A DNA stretch of 64,000 nt from Solitalea longa (GTDB lineage: Bacteria; Bacteroidota; Bacteroidia; Sphingobacteriales; Sphingobacteriaceae). Numbering within the stretch: position 1 is the stretch's first letter; each line of letters opens with the position of its first letter. The notes under the pieces were generated by a model. That model was not told where the DNA came from and made no database searches. It saw only the letters and a program-made list of their open reading frames with translations. The stretch spans positions 19,686 to 83,685 of the forward strand of contig NZ_PQVF01000015.1 in the NCBI RefSeq assembly GCF_002920915.1. The letters are read 5' to 3'. Positions 1 through 9,494 of the stretch are shown piece by piece. Both the position numbers and the translations under genes were made by a program.

Positions 1-29
1 AGAATTTAGTTTCTTCACAATTCATAAAC

Positions 30-1316
30 ATGACATTTAACGAACTCAATATAATAGAGCCGATTTTAAAGGCATTACAGACTGAAGGATATACACAACC
101 TACTCCTATTCAAGAACAGGCAATTCCTGTTTTGCTAGAAGGAAAAGACCTTTTAGGTTGTGCCCAAACAGGCACCGGGAAAACAGCAGCTTTTGCTATT
201 CCTATCCTTCAATTGCTACAGGCAAACAGCCGACATGAGCAAGGACCCAAAGCTATAAAGGCTTTAATTCTTACTCCTACCCGCGAACTGGCCATACAAA
301 TTGGCGAAAGCTTTGCCGCTTATGGCAAAAACCTCAAACTAAAACATTTGGTTATTTACGGAGGGGTTTCACAGTTGGCGCAAACCACGGCTTTAAGCAA
401 AGGCGTGGACATTTTAATTGCCACTCCTGGTCGTTTGCTCGATCTGATGAATCAAAAGTTCATCCATCTTCATAAAATCCAAATGTTTGTGTTAGATGAA
501 GCCGATCGAATGCTCGACATGGGTTTTGTCAATGATGTAAAAAAAGTGATCAGTAAGCTGCCTGCAAAGCGACATAGCTTATTTTTCTCGGCTACTATGC
601 CTCCGGCAATCCAACAACTGGCTGATAGCATCTTAACTAATCCGGTAAAGGTAGAAGTAACACCGGTTTCATCCACTGCTGAAAAAATTAACCAATCGGT
701 TTATATGGTTGATAAAGGTAGCAAGCGTGCGCTGCTCAATCATATTTTGGAAGATAAATCAATTGAAACGGCCCTTGTATTCAGCCGCACCAAACATGGC
801 GCCGACCGTATTTCCCGTGAACTGAACAAGGTTAAAATTAAGGCCGAAGCCATTCATGGTGATAAATCGCAAAACGCCCGACAAAGAGCATTAACCAATT
901 TCAAGAGCAAAGAAATAAGGGTATTGGTTGCCACCGATATTGCTGCACGCGGTATCGACATTGACGACTTAACGCATGTTATTAATTTCGATTTGCCTTA
1001 CGAAGCAGAAACGTATGTGCATCGCATCGGCCGAACTGGTCGTGCCGGGGCAAACGGTATAGCACTATCGTTTTGTGATGCAGAAGAAATGACCTACCTC
1101 AAAGATATTGTTAAGCTTATCGGAAAGGCCATTCCTACAATTGAAGATCATCCTTTCCCTCTAACGGTTCAGCGAATGTTAGAAGTTCAGGATCAGCAAA
1201 CGCAAAAAAAGAATGATAACCGCCAAAAGCGTGGTTTTTCTCATAATAAAAACAAGGGTGCCACTCAGCACAGCAAGAAAAAACAACATCGAAAGGGAGA
1301 TCAAAAGGCTAAATAA
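30..1316 (+). CDS. DEAD-box ATP-dependent RNA helicase (RhlE-like)
   Basis: ATP-dependent RNA unwinding or remodelling, probably in ribosome assembly or RNA turnover in the cytoplasm. Visible motifs in order: Q motif [10 protein letters not shown] (about residues 24-33), Walker A AQTGTGKT (about 45), PTRELA, GG and TPGRLLD, DEAD (about 157), SAT (about 187), then the second RecA-like lobe with ARGIDID and [10 protein letters not shown] (about 331-340). The final ~50 residues are rich in Lys, Arg, Gln and Asn, as in RhlE-type proteins where the basic tail binds RNA. At 428 residues it is of full family length. Only 29 bases precede it, so its promoter and upstream neighbour are outside the window. 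Family assignment is secure; the specific RhlE-like label is inference. Confidence 0.95.
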   Translation: MTFNELNIIEPILKALQTEGYTQPTPIQEQAIPVLLEGKDLLGCAQTGTGKTAAFAIPILQLLQANSRHEQGPKAIKALILTPTRELAIQIGESFAAYGKNLKLKHLVIYGGVSQLAQTTALSKGVDILIATPGRLLDLMNQKFIHLHKIQMFVLDEADRMLDMGFVNDVKKVISKLPAKRHSLFFSATMPPAIQQLADSILTNPVKVEVTPVSSTAEKINQSVYMVDKGSKRALLNHILEDKSIETALVFSRTKHGADRISRELNKVKIKAEAIHGDKSQNARQRALTNFKSKEIRVLVATDIAARGIDIDDLTHVINFDLPYEAETYVHRIGRTGRAGANGIALSFCDAEEMTYLKDIVKLIGKAIPTIEDHPFPLTVQRMLEVQDQQTQKKNDNRQKRGFSHNKNKGATQHSKKKQHRKGDQKAK

Positions 1317-1426
1317 AACAGCGCAGGAAACAATTGCTAAATTATTCGGAAAAAATTTAGCAATTTTTCATTTCAATTATTTTACTTTAAGCCGATAAAC
1401 CCGTTTAAACTGAATAGCGATCTTTC

Positions 1427-3028
1427 ATGAAGTACCTGTTTACATTCTTACTAGTTGTTTCTTGTAATTTAAGCTTTGCCTCTACCCTTCCTGACAGCAC
1501 TTTACAAAAATTAGATCAGATACTTGAACAGCGTCAGCTATTCGATGCTCAAAAAAATAAGGAGATCAGTGCTTTAAAACAAAGCATTATAAATACGGAG
1601 AAACTTGACGTTTATCAGCAATTTAAAATTTATTCATCGCTGTACGACCAATACCGAACCTACAGCTACGATTCGGCTTTTATTTACATCAACAAGCTGC
1701 AAAAACTGGCTGCAAAAATAAAAGACCCTTCCCTTATTGAATCAGTAAAGATCAAGCAAGGCTTTATTTTGCTTTCATCGGGAATGTTCAAAGAAGGTTT
1801 CGATACCTTAAACGCGGTCAAAACCAAGCATTTGCCGGCAACGCTGAAGCAAGAGTATTATTCGCTAATGGGAACGTCTTATTATAACCTGGGCGACTAT
1901 AATAAAGACACCTATTATACCAACAAGTACAACCAGCTTGGAAGCCGATTTATCGATTCAGCTTCGGCGCTTTTGTCGCCAAATTCTTATGATTATTTAT
2001 CAATGCAGGCATTAAAGGACCTGAAAGAAAATAAGCTGGATACGGCTCTGGGCATTTTTCAAAAGATTTTGGCCAATTTCAGGCTGAATAATCACCAGTA
2101 CGCGATCACCACTTCTACGATGAGCGATATTTATATCCGTCGTTCGGATTATAATAATGCCATTGAACTACTGGCACAGGCCGCCATTGCCGATATTAAG
2201 TCATCAACAAAAGAAACTACCGCCATTTTAATTCTGGCCAATTTGCTGTATCAGCAAGGCGATGTAAAAAGAGCCTATGATTATATAAAGCAGGCTTCGG
2301 AAGATGCCGCATTTTATGGAGCCCGCCAGCGTAAAATTCAGGTGAGCTCGGTGATGCCCATTATTGCCGGTGAAAAACTGAACAGTATTGAAGCTCAAAA
2401 ACGCGCTTTGATCATGTACTCATCGATTATCACCTTATTAACATTGGTGATCATCGGCTTTATCTTCATTATCATTAAGCAGGTTAAAAAGCTGAAAGAA
2501 GCTGAAAAAGTGATCACCGCTTCAAATGCCTCATTGCAGGAAATGAATCATACGTTGTTGGAAGCCGAAAAGATCAAGGAAGAGTACATTGGTTATTCGT
2601 TCCATATCAATTCAAATTATATTGATAAGATAGGCCGCTTTAAGAAAGTGATCGTGCAAAATGTGGAAGCCCGAAAACTGGATGAGATCAAACTACATGT
2701 TAACCGCATCGATTTAAAGAAAGAGCGTGAAGAATTATATCATGGATTTGATAAAGTGTTCCTTCGTTTGTTCCCTCATTTCGTTCCCGACTTTAACGCC
2801 TTGTTCAAAGAAGAAGATCAGATTCGACCTACCGGACTAGAATTATTGAATACCGAGCTACGCATTTTCGCCCTGATAAGATTGGGTATTACCGACAATG
2901 AAAAGATCGCGCAGATCCTCGATTTTTCAGTGAATACTATCTATTCTTATAAAACCCGAATAAAAAACAAATCATGGGTTTCAAATGATGAGTTTGAAGA
3001 CAAAATTATGGCCATAAAAGCCATATAA
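1427..3028 (+). CDS. DUF6377-type membrane-bound transcriptional regulator (SusR-like)
   Basis: Predicted glycan-responsive regulator of the adjacent utilisation locus. Seen: an N-terminal signal peptide (ending near SFAS), a helical TPR-like region (about residues 30-310), one hydrophobic transmembrane stretch (about 327-349, YSSIITLLTLVIIGFIFIII), a basic coiled-coil segment, and a C-terminal LuxR-like helix-turn-helix (about 478-518: LRIFALIRLGITDNEKIAQILDFS, then a VNTIYSYKTRIKNK recognition helix; fragments given in parts). Such one-piece sensor-regulators with a periplasmic TPR part and a cytoplasmic HTH sit beside SusCD loci, and the length (533 residues) resembles SusR of Bacteroides. 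It lies 236 bases before the first gene of the locus on the same strand, which supports a local regulatory role. The inducing sugar is unknown; an alpha-glucan or other alpha-linked glucoside/galactoside would fit the GH97 gene. Confidence 0.85.
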   Translation: MKYLFTFLLVVSCNLSFASTLPDSTLQKLDQILEQRQLFDAQKNKEISALKQSIINTEKLDVYQQFKIYSSLYDQYRTYSYDSAFIYINKLQKLAAKIKDPSLIESVKIKQGFILLSSGMFKEGFDTLNAVKTKHLPATLKQEYYSLMGTSYYNLGDYNKDTYYTNKYNQLGSRFIDSASALLSPNSYDYLSMQALKDLKENKLDTALGIFQKILANFRLNNHQYAITTSTMSDIYIRRSDYNNAIELLAQAAIADIKSSTKETTAILILANLLYQQGDVKRAYDYIKQASEDAAFYGARQRKIQVSSVMPIIAGEKLNSIEAQKRALIMYSSIITLLTLVIIGFIFIIIKQVKKLKEAEKVITASNASLQEMNHTLLEAEKIKEEYIGYSFHINSNYIDKIGRFKKVIVQNVEARKLDEIKLHVNRIDLKKEREELYHGFDKVFLRLFPHFVPDFNALFKEEDQIRPTGLELLNTELRIFALIRLGITDNEKIAQILDFSVNTIYSYKTRIKNKSWVSNDEFEDKIMAIKAI

Positions 3029-3264
3029 ACTCATTGTTCGTCTATATTTTATCCATATCCATCTTGATTAGCAAACCAGACAACTAGCTAATAAACAGTT
3101 AGTTGAAACACAAAATAGACTTTATTTTCTATATTGAAGTTTAATTCATTGCTCTGCTTCCTTTTTCCTCTTTCTTTTGTTTTGTGACTTGGCTCCGGGG
3201 CTTTTTGTCGCACAACCGATTTATTTAAAGACCGATTTAAGTAACCAATTTATTTACACAGCAA

Positions 3265-3795
3265 ATGAAAACGAAAAGTCAACACGCTCTTTTCGGCTGT
3301 TTGATGTTCCTTGCCTTAGCAACAACAACAAGCAGCTGTGAAAAGAAAGACGACGGTAGCTATGTGGCACCTATCACACGCTACGAGAAAGTTCAGGGTC
3401 AATGGCAATTGACCGGGCTAAATCAAACAGACGAGCTGGCAAAATCTACCGGTGGCTCGTTAACCCAGGTAAACTTGTACGGCAAATTCAACTTTAAAGA
3501 CATGAAAATCACTTTTAATGTTGATGCCGAAAACAACCCTACCTCCTATTCAGTAAGCGGCAATGCACCAGAGTTATTTACCAAAGAAGGTTTTTGGCAA
3601 ATGGATGCCGCATTTACGACCGGCAAAACCGCTAAGATCTTCTTGTATTCAGACGAGGCTAAAACTCAAAAAATTGACGAGCTGGAAGTGACCACGATGC
3701 CCGGAGCAACCACCAATATGGATCTTCGATTGGTACGTACGAGTGCCGGAACTCCATTCCTTTCTTATCAATTCTCACTAAAACCGGTTGAATAA
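3265..3795 (+). CDS. Small lipoprotein of a SusCD locus (DUF5004-like)
   Basis: Predicted lipoprotein: the leader ends in a lipobox-like TTSSC with Cys at about residue 25, followed by EKKDDG, a charge pattern often seen on exported Bacteroidota lipoproteins. The mature part is a roughly 150-residue beta-rich, lipocalin-like domain beginning with a VQGQWQLTG segment, which resembles DUF5004 proteins found at the head of glycan loci. No catalytic motif is visible. It is the first gene of the run that continues through SusC, SusD and two glycoside hydrolases, with 22 bases to the next gene, so it is probably a surface or periplasmic accessory, perhaps glycan binding. The DUF5004 assignment is from recall of the family pattern and is not certain. 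Confidence 0.75.
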   Translation: MKTKSQHALFGCLMFLALATTTSSCEKKDDGSYVAPITRYEKVQGQWQLTGLNQTDELAKSTGGSLTQVNLYGKFNFKDMKITFNVDAENNPTSYSVSGNAPELFTKEGFWQMDAAFTTGKTAKIFLYSDEAKTQKIDELEVTTMPGATTNMDLRLVRTSAGTPFLSYQFSLKPVE

Positions 3796-3817
3796 TCAAT
3801 TCTAACAAATACTTAAA

Positions 3818-4918
3818 ATGAAAAGATATTTACTTTCAGCAGTTCTTTTACTGCTTCCATTTATAGGAATGTGTCAGAATGCGATTAATGAAATCTGGAC
3901 ACAGCCGGCTATTTTTAAAGCCGATGAGCAAGTAACCTTGTTTTTTGATGTAAAAGGCACACAGTTAGAAGCCGAAACCGACGCCATTTACTTATGGTCA
4001 TGGTTCCCTAGTGAGCCTGATGCCGGTAACTGGGCCAATTCATCCGATTTTGCCAAGCTTACCCATGTAGAGGGTACCGTGTGGAAAATCACTATGGTTC
4101 CTTCTGATTATTATCATGTACCTGCTGATCAGATCGTTTCATTGTATGGTTTATTGAAAACCAAAGACGGTTCGAAAGTTTCGGATGCCTTTGCTCCTGA
4201 CAAAGGAAACGCGATCAACCTATACAATTTTACGGATATCAAAAACACCAGGATCAGTGATTTCTATCCAAAAACCATTAAAGGCGACAGACCCTTCTCA
4301 ATTTTAATAAATGCAGGAAAAACCTGGAGTGATTGTGCAACCAACGCCACCCAAGGTGCTTTGGCAACAGCTTCTGAAGTTCATATGCACTCGGGCTTAA
4401 ACGACTGGAAAGTGATCGTTGAAAACAATCCAGCCAACCTTGCCAAAACCAAGCTTACCCATTTAGGTGATAATATTTACCGTATGGACATGATTCCATG
4501 GGAATATTATGGACAGGAGATAGCCATTACCAAAGTTAACGCGGTATTTGCCAACGACACCTGGAGCAAATTGGGCTTTGATACCAACTGTGCCGACTTC
4601 TTATTCAACAGCACTGGCATTGTAGTGGTAACGCCTAGCTACAGCTTGTTCCCTCAAAAAATAACCAAGAAAGACATCTTAACCTTAGTGGCCGTAAACG
4701 GCGATTTGGATGCATCAGACTTGAATTATGAGGTAACCATGGGTACTACAAAAGTTACCGGCAAGTTTGAAGGTGTTAAACCAAATTACCGTGCTTACAT
4801 CGATTTGGTTACCCCTTTAAAGGAACAAAACGTTGATAAGATCCACGTGACCATTAAAACTAATTCGGGAGCGAACCTACTCGACACCGATATGGCTTTA
4901 ACTCCAATTGTCAATTAA
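3818..4918 (+). CDS. Secreted glycan-locus accessory protein, possible surface glycan binder
   Basis: 366 residues with an N-terminal signal peptide cleaved near GMCQN; no lipobox-like context is clear although a Cys lies at the end of the leader (residue 19), so lipidation is possible. The mature protein is rich in Trp and aromatic residues (IWTQP, YLWSWFPSEP, AGNWANSS, LNDWKVIVEN), the look of beta-sandwich modules that bind carbohydrate. It holds two similar halves, each with a Trp-rich strand and a YRMDMIPWEYYG or VWKITMVPSDYYH segment, suggesting an internal duplication. It sits between the small lipoprotein and SusC, the place where SusE/F-like proteins are found in some loci. I do not recognise a named family with confidence (DUF4961 is a possibility). 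Confidence 0.7.
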   Translation: MKRYLLSAVLLLLPFIGMCQNAINEIWTQPAIFKADEQVTLFFDVKGTQLEAETDAIYLWSWFPSEPDAGNWANSSDFAKLTHVEGTVWKITMVPSDYYHVPADQIVSLYGLLKTKDGSKVSDAFAPDKGNAINLYNFTDIKNTRISDFYPKTIKGDRPFSILINAGKTWSDCATNATQGALATASEVHMHSGLNDWKVIVENNPANLAKTKLTHLGDNIYRMDMIPWEYYGQEIAITKVNAVFANDTWSKLGFDTNCADFLFNSTGIVVVTPSYSLFPQKITKKDILTLVAVNGDLDASDLNYEVTMGTTKVTGKFEGVKPNYRAYIDLVTPLKEQNVDKIHVTIKTNSGANLLDTDMALTPIVN

Positions 4919-4939
4919 TTCTCCTAAGAAATTAATATC

Positions 4940-7900
4940 ATGAACTTAACAAGATTATTACGCTATAACCTGGCTTTGTTGCTGCTCGTTTGTTTGAGCG
5001 CCATGGCCTTCGCAAAACCTGTAGCTGATATTACAGTAAACGGTACTGTAGTTGATACGAAGGGTACTCCGCTTCCGGGTGTTTCTGTTTCAGTAAAAGG
5101 TTCCTCAGCCGGAACCACCACCGATAATGATGGTAAGTTTAAAATTACCGTTGCAGAAAAAACCATTTTACATTTCGCCTTTATAGGTTTTGATGCCCGC
5201 GAAATGATCGCTAACCCAACCATGTTCGTTACCCTCCAGGAAAGTGTTACTTCCCTATCGCAGGTAACGGTGGTGTCTATCGGTTACGGTTCGGCACGTA
5301 AAAGTGACCTTACCGGTGCCATCAACTCGGTAAACTCCAATAAGTTTACCAAAGGGGTGATCACCTCAACCGAGCAGGTATTACAAGGCCGTATTGCGGG
5401 TTTAATAGTTAACCGTGCAGGTGGCGACCCTACCAACGGTTCTTCAATGCGTTTACGTGGTGGAACTTCATTAACTGCTAGCAGTTATCCATTGGTGGTA
5501 GTTGACGGTGTATTAGGAGCCGACATTAATACCATTGCAGCTGACGACATTGAGTCGATGGATGTATTGAAAGACGCTTCGGCAACCGCAATTTATGGTG
5601 CCAGAGGTGCAAACGGGGTAATCATTGTTAATACCAAAAGACCAGCGGCCGGTCGTGTTAAAGTTGACCTTTCGGGCTATGGTTCTTTCGGATATACTGC
5701 TAATAGCATCGACATGTTATCTGCTAACCAGTGGAGAAAATATGTAAGAGACCATGAAATTGGTGGAGCAGTTGATTATGGCGCTACAACCGATTGGCAG
5801 GATGCAATTTCTCAAAATTCGTTTTCTCAAGGCTATAACCTTGCTTTATCAGGCGGAAATGATAAAAGTACCTACCGTGCTTCATTGAACTTAATGCAAA
5901 ACAATGGTACCATCATAACCAGCAAGCTCAATCGCTTAAATGGAAAGATCAACGTAACACAAAAAGCAATTAACGACAGGCTGAATATTGACCTAAGCTT
6001 AAGCTCTACTTACGATAAGTTTAAGCCAATTGATTACAACGCCTTACGTTACATGTATAACGTAAACCCAACTATGCCAATTTATGATGCCGACGGCAAC
6101 TACTTTGAGGCTAAAGGGAACCTGGACTATAACAACCCGGTGGCCCAGTTGGAGCAATTGAAAAATGACAATACCACCAACCGTTTCTTAGGTGTTTCGA
6201 AATTTGATTTTGAAATTGTAAAAGGATTAAAAGCAGTGGCTAACCTTTCGTTCATCAACAACAGTTTCGAAGGATTATACTACGCTCCTACCAACTCTAT
6301 GACCGGCCAGAACGATGATGGTTTTGGTTCTCAAACCGGCAATAAAGTGAATGAGAAGTTAATGGAACTGTACCTGAACTATGATGCTAAAATTGCCGCC
6401 GATCATTCAATAAACTTAGTAGGTGGTTACTCTTATTTCGATAGTCAGAATGAGTTCTATGGTTTATCTCGTCGTGGCTTCAACTCCGACACATTTGGTT
6501 ATTATAATTTAGGATCGGGCCAGGATTACCGTGTAAGCGATATTTACAATGGTAAAACCGACTGGAAACTGATCTCTTTCTTCGGTCGTGCCAGTTATAA
6601 CTACAAAGGCAAGTACATGGTTTCGGGTACCTTGCGTAACGACGGTTCAACCAAGTTTGGTGCAAACAATAAATGGGGATTGTTCCCTTCAGGTGCTATT
6701 GCCTGGAACATGGCCGAGGAAGCGTTCCTGAAAGATGTTAACTGGCTGAATCAGTTAAAAGTGAGAGCTGGTTACGGTTTATCAGGTAACCAGGAAGGTA
6801 TTGCGCCTTACACTTCTTTAGCCTTGAGCGGCCCATTAAATGGCGAATTGTACTATGATTCGGCATCTGATTCATGGAAAAACGCTTATGGCCCTATCCA
6901 AAACAATAACCCTGATTTAAAATGGGAAACTACCGCACAGTTAGATATTGGTGCCGACTTTACCTTATTTAACCGTATTACCGGTACCATTGATTATTAC
7001 GACAAGCAAACCAACGATTTGCTTTATACCTATCGCGTGCCTCAGCCTCCATATTTATACAGCACCATTTTGGCTAACGTGGGTAACCTGAGCAACAAAG
7101 GGGTTGAACTTACCTTAAACGCTTCTGTTTACAATACTGATAAATTTAAGTGGAACATCGACTTTAACATTGCTAAAAACAAGCAGAAGATCACTAAGCT
7201 TTCTAATGATGCATATACTACGGAAGCTGTTTATAGCGGCTTATTGGTAAACCGCGGATTTTCCAACGTTTACACCCAGGTGATCAAAGAAGGTTATGCT
7301 CCGGGCACTTTCTGGGGACCTAAATTCTTAGGCATTGATGAGAATGGCAAGTTCATGCTGGAAGACCTAAATGAAGATGGTCAGATTACTGATGCAGACG
7401 GACAATATTTAGGAGATGCACAGCCTGATTTCACCGGAGGTTTGGGAATGAATTTCAGCTACAAAAACTTTGACGCAGGGTTCTCAATGTATGGTTTGTT
7501 CGGACAAAAATTATTGAATGCTACCGGCATGAGCATCACTGATGATAATCGTTTACCATCTAATAACGTTCCTGATGCATCATTAAAAGATAACTTGACC
7601 GATCAAGCCCGTTTCTCCAGCTACTGGATCCAGAATGGTTCATTCCTTCGCATGCAATACCTCACTTTAGGCTACAGGTTCAAAACCAAAGCTAACTCTT
7701 GGTTGCACAATGCCCGTGTTTATGTTACCGGTGAAAACTTATTCCTGATCACTAAATACGATGGTGCCGATCCGGAGATCAGCTTAGACGGTTTGTCAAT
7801 GCCGGGTATCGACAACTTTATCACTCCGCAGGGAGGGTCAAATCCTGGAACATATCCAAAAGCGAGAACATTCTCAATAGGAGCCAGCTTATCGTTCTAA
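4940..7900 (+). CDS. SusC-family TonB-dependent outer-membrane transporter
   Basis: Outer-membrane beta-barrel that imports oligosaccharides with SusD as the lid, powered by TonB. Seen in order: signal peptide ending at AFAKP, a carboxypeptidase-regulatory-like beta domain (about residues 30-108, GTVVDTKGTPLPGVSVSVKG), a plug domain with the characteristic VVVDGV and SMDVLKDASATAIYGARGAN stretch (about 185-225), then a long barrel ending in the C-terminal aromatic SIGASLSF. The length of 986 residues is typical of the family. The gene is followed by SusD after only 9 bases, and preceded by the accessory protein after 21 bases, so the run is an operon. The transported sugar cannot be read from the sequence, but the GH97 and GH71/99-like partners point to an alpha-linked glycan. 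Confidence 0.97.
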   Translation: MNLTRLLRYNLALLLLVCLSAMAFAKPVADITVNGTVVDTKGTPLPGVSVSVKGSSAGTTTDNDGKFKITVAEKTILHFAFIGFDAREMIANPTMFVTLQESVTSLSQVTVVSIGYGSARKSDLTGAINSVNSNKFTKGVITSTEQVLQGRIAGLIVNRAGGDPTNGSSMRLRGGTSLTASSYPLVVVDGVLGADINTIAADDIESMDVLKDASATAIYGARGANGVIIVNTKRPAAGRVKVDLSGYGSFGYTANSIDMLSANQWRKYVRDHEIGGAVDYGATTDWQDAISQNSFSQGYNLALSGGNDKSTYRASLNLMQNNGTIITSKLNRLNGKINVTQKAINDRLNIDLSLSSTYDKFKPIDYNALRYMYNVNPTMPIYDADGNYFEAKGNLDYNNPVAQLEQLKNDNTTNRFLGVSKFDFEIVKGLKAVANLSFINNSFEGLYYAPTNSMTGQNDDGFGSQTGNKVNEKLMELYLNYDAKIAADHSINLVGGYSYFDSQNEFYGLSRRGFNSDTFGYYNLGSGQDYRVSDIYNGKTDWKLISFFGRASYNYKGKYMVSGTLRNDGSTKFGANNKWGLFPSGAIAWNMAEEAFLKDVNWLNQLKVRAGYGLSGNQEGIAPYTSLALSGPLNGELYYDSASDSWKNAYGPIQNNNPDLKWETTAQLDIGADFTLFNRITGTIDYYDKQTNDLLYTYRVPQPPYLYSTILANVGNLSNKGVELTLNASVYNTDKFKWNIDFNIAKNKQKITKLSNDAYTTEAVYSGLLVNRGFSNVYTQVIKEGYAPGTFWGPKFLGIDENGKFMLEDLNEDGQITDADGQYLGDAQPDFTGGLGMNFSYKNFDAGFSMYGLFGQKLLNATGMSITDDNRLPSNNVPDASLKDNLTDQARFSSYWIQNGSFLRMQYLTLGYRFKTKANSWLHNARVYVTGENLFLITKYDGADPEISLDGLSMPGIDNFITPQGGSNPGTYPKARTFSIGASLSF

Positions 7901-7909
7901 TCGAAAACC

Positions 7910-9388
7910 ATGAACATCATGAAAAAGAAACTTTTATATATACCGCTAATACCTCTGTTATTAACAGTAAACAGTTGTACAAATCTTGATGAGAAACTGT
8001 ATAACACTATCCCTACGGATGAATACGGAAAAACGCCGCAGGAAATCGAAACCATTGTAGGCCGTGCGTACGCTTCGCTACGTGGTTATGCCGGGCATTT
8101 CCCATTAGATTACACCTACGAATTAAATGAAAATGCTTCTGACGAAGCGGTAATTCCTACCCGCGGAACCGACTGGTATGACGGCGGGGTACATCAACGC
8201 GTTCAGCGTCACAATTGGAAGCCTGATGAAAACTTAATTCAGGTAACCTGGGAAATGCTTTATTCAGGTATTACCATTGTTAACTCAATTATTTTCCAGG
8301 TTGATCAATCAAGCCTGACTGCCGATCAGAAAGCAAATGTAAAAGCGGAGCTAAGAGGTGTTAGAGCCTACTATTACTATCGCTTATGCGACATGTTCGG
8401 TAATGTTCCGCTGCAAATTGATTATAATGATAAAGAGGTAAAAGCCAAATCTACCCGCGCAGAAGTGTTTAACTTCATCGAATCAGAGCTAAAGGATATA
8501 GTAGGCAAACTACCTACTAGTGGTTATGGCAAGTTTACCAAAGCAGCAGGTTACAGTTTACTGGCTCGTTTGTATATCAATGCCGAAGTGTTTAAAGGCA
8601 CTCCAATGTGGCAGGAATGTATTGATGCTTGTGACCAGGTAACCGGTTATTCGCTTCAAACTAATTTCCTTGATAACTTCTTAACAGAAAATCAGGGTTC
8701 GGTTGAAAATATCTTTGTTGTTCCTTACGACGCAACAGTAACCTTGGGTAACTTCAAGCAGTCGCTGGCATTGCACTACCAGTCGAGAGTGGCGTTTCAA
8801 ACTACGGCCGACTTTGTAAACGGTTATTGCTGCGAACCTGGTGTGTATGGAAAATTTGAAGAAAACGATGCTCGTCGCAAAGGCTTATTACAAGGTCCTT
8901 TATTAGCACCTGATGGTTCTCAGCTTTTACAATCTGATGGAAACCCTGTAAACTACACTGATGCGGTAAGTTTGGAAAGCGCCACCCAAAGTGATGGTAT
9001 ACGCGATATCAAATATCAAAACTCTAAAGGCGACAAATGGGAACGCAGCAATGATTATGTATTGATCCGTTATGCTGAAGTAATGCTAATGAAGGCTGAA
9101 GCCTTGATTCGCCTGGGACGTGGTGGGCAGGCACAGCCAATAGTTGCGGCGGTTAGAAAACGTGCGAATGTTGAAACTCCAGCAAATGTTGACCTTGATT
9201 TTATGTACGACGAATTACTTCGCGAGTTCCTGTTTGAAGAACACCGCCGTACCGATCAGATCCGTTTTGGCAAATTCAGTGTTGAAGGCTGGGAGATGAA
9301 TCAAACTGATAAACGCAGGGAGATCTATCCTATTCCTACCTCGGCAATGCAAACCAATAACAAACTGGTGCAAAATCCAGGCTATTAA
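7910..9388 (+). CDS. SusD/RagB-family glycan-binding lipoprotein
   Basis: Surface lipoprotein that forms the hinged lid on the SusC channel and binds the incoming glycan. The leader carries a lipobox ending at VNSC (Cys at about residue 23), followed by TNLDEKLYNTIP, the usual SusD opening. TPR-like helices follow (AELRGVRAYYYYRLCDMFGNVPL), and the C-terminal SusD signature is present (YVLIRYAEVMLMKAEALIRLG, split here as YVLIRYAEVML and MKAEALIRLG; LLREFLFEEHRR; REIYPIP). Two candidate starts lie 9 bases apart; the second (7919) gives a more ordinary Met-Lys-Lys-Lys leader. It is followed by a 106-base gap holding an inverted repeat, which may separate transporter mRNA from enzyme mRNA. Confidence 0.97.
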   Translation: MNIMKKKLLYIPLIPLLLTVNSCTNLDEKLYNTIPTDEYGKTPQEIETIVGRAYASLRGYAGHFPLDYTYELNENASDEAVIPTRGTDWYDGGVHQRVQRHNWKPDENLIQVTWEMLYSGITIVNSIIFQVDQSSLTADQKANVKAELRGVRAYYYYRLCDMFGNVPLQIDYNDKEVKAKSTRAEVFNFIESELKDIVGKLPTSGYGKFTKAAGYSLLARLYINAEVFKGTPMWQECIDACDQVTGYSLQTNFLDNFLTENQGSVENIFVVPYDATVTLGNFKQSLALHYQSRVAFQTTADFVNGYCCEPGVYGKFEENDARRKGLLQGPLLAPDGSQLLQSDGNPVNYTDAVSLESATQSDGIRDIKYQNSKGDKWERSNDYVLIRYAEVMLMKAEALIRLGRGGQAQPIVAAVRKRANVETPANVDLDFMYDELLREFLFEEHRRTDQIRFGKFSVEGWEMNQTDKRREIYPIPTSAMQTNNKLVQNPGY

Positions 9389-9394
9389 TAAATG

Positions 9395-9458
9395 TTAAGA
9401 AGTACGATGACGAGGTGCAGTTAAGGTGCTAACCAAAACTGTACTTCGTACTTCTTAA
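9395..9458. repeat. Inverted repeat between SusD and the hydrolase genes
   Basis: The 11-base arm TTAAGAAGTAC at 9395-9405 is matched exactly by its reverse complement GTACTTCTTAA at 9448-9458, giving a stem around a loop of about 42 bases. There is no T-run right after the stem, so it does not look like a simple terminator. A second GTACTT word follows at about 9462. It could act as an mRNA processing or stabilising hairpin, or be a mobile intergenic repeat; similar GTACTT-rich DNA occurs at 31.4-31.5 kb. Confidence 0.6.
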
Positions 9459-9494
9459 ATCGTACTTCATTGTTTTACGTTAAACGGCAAAGTA

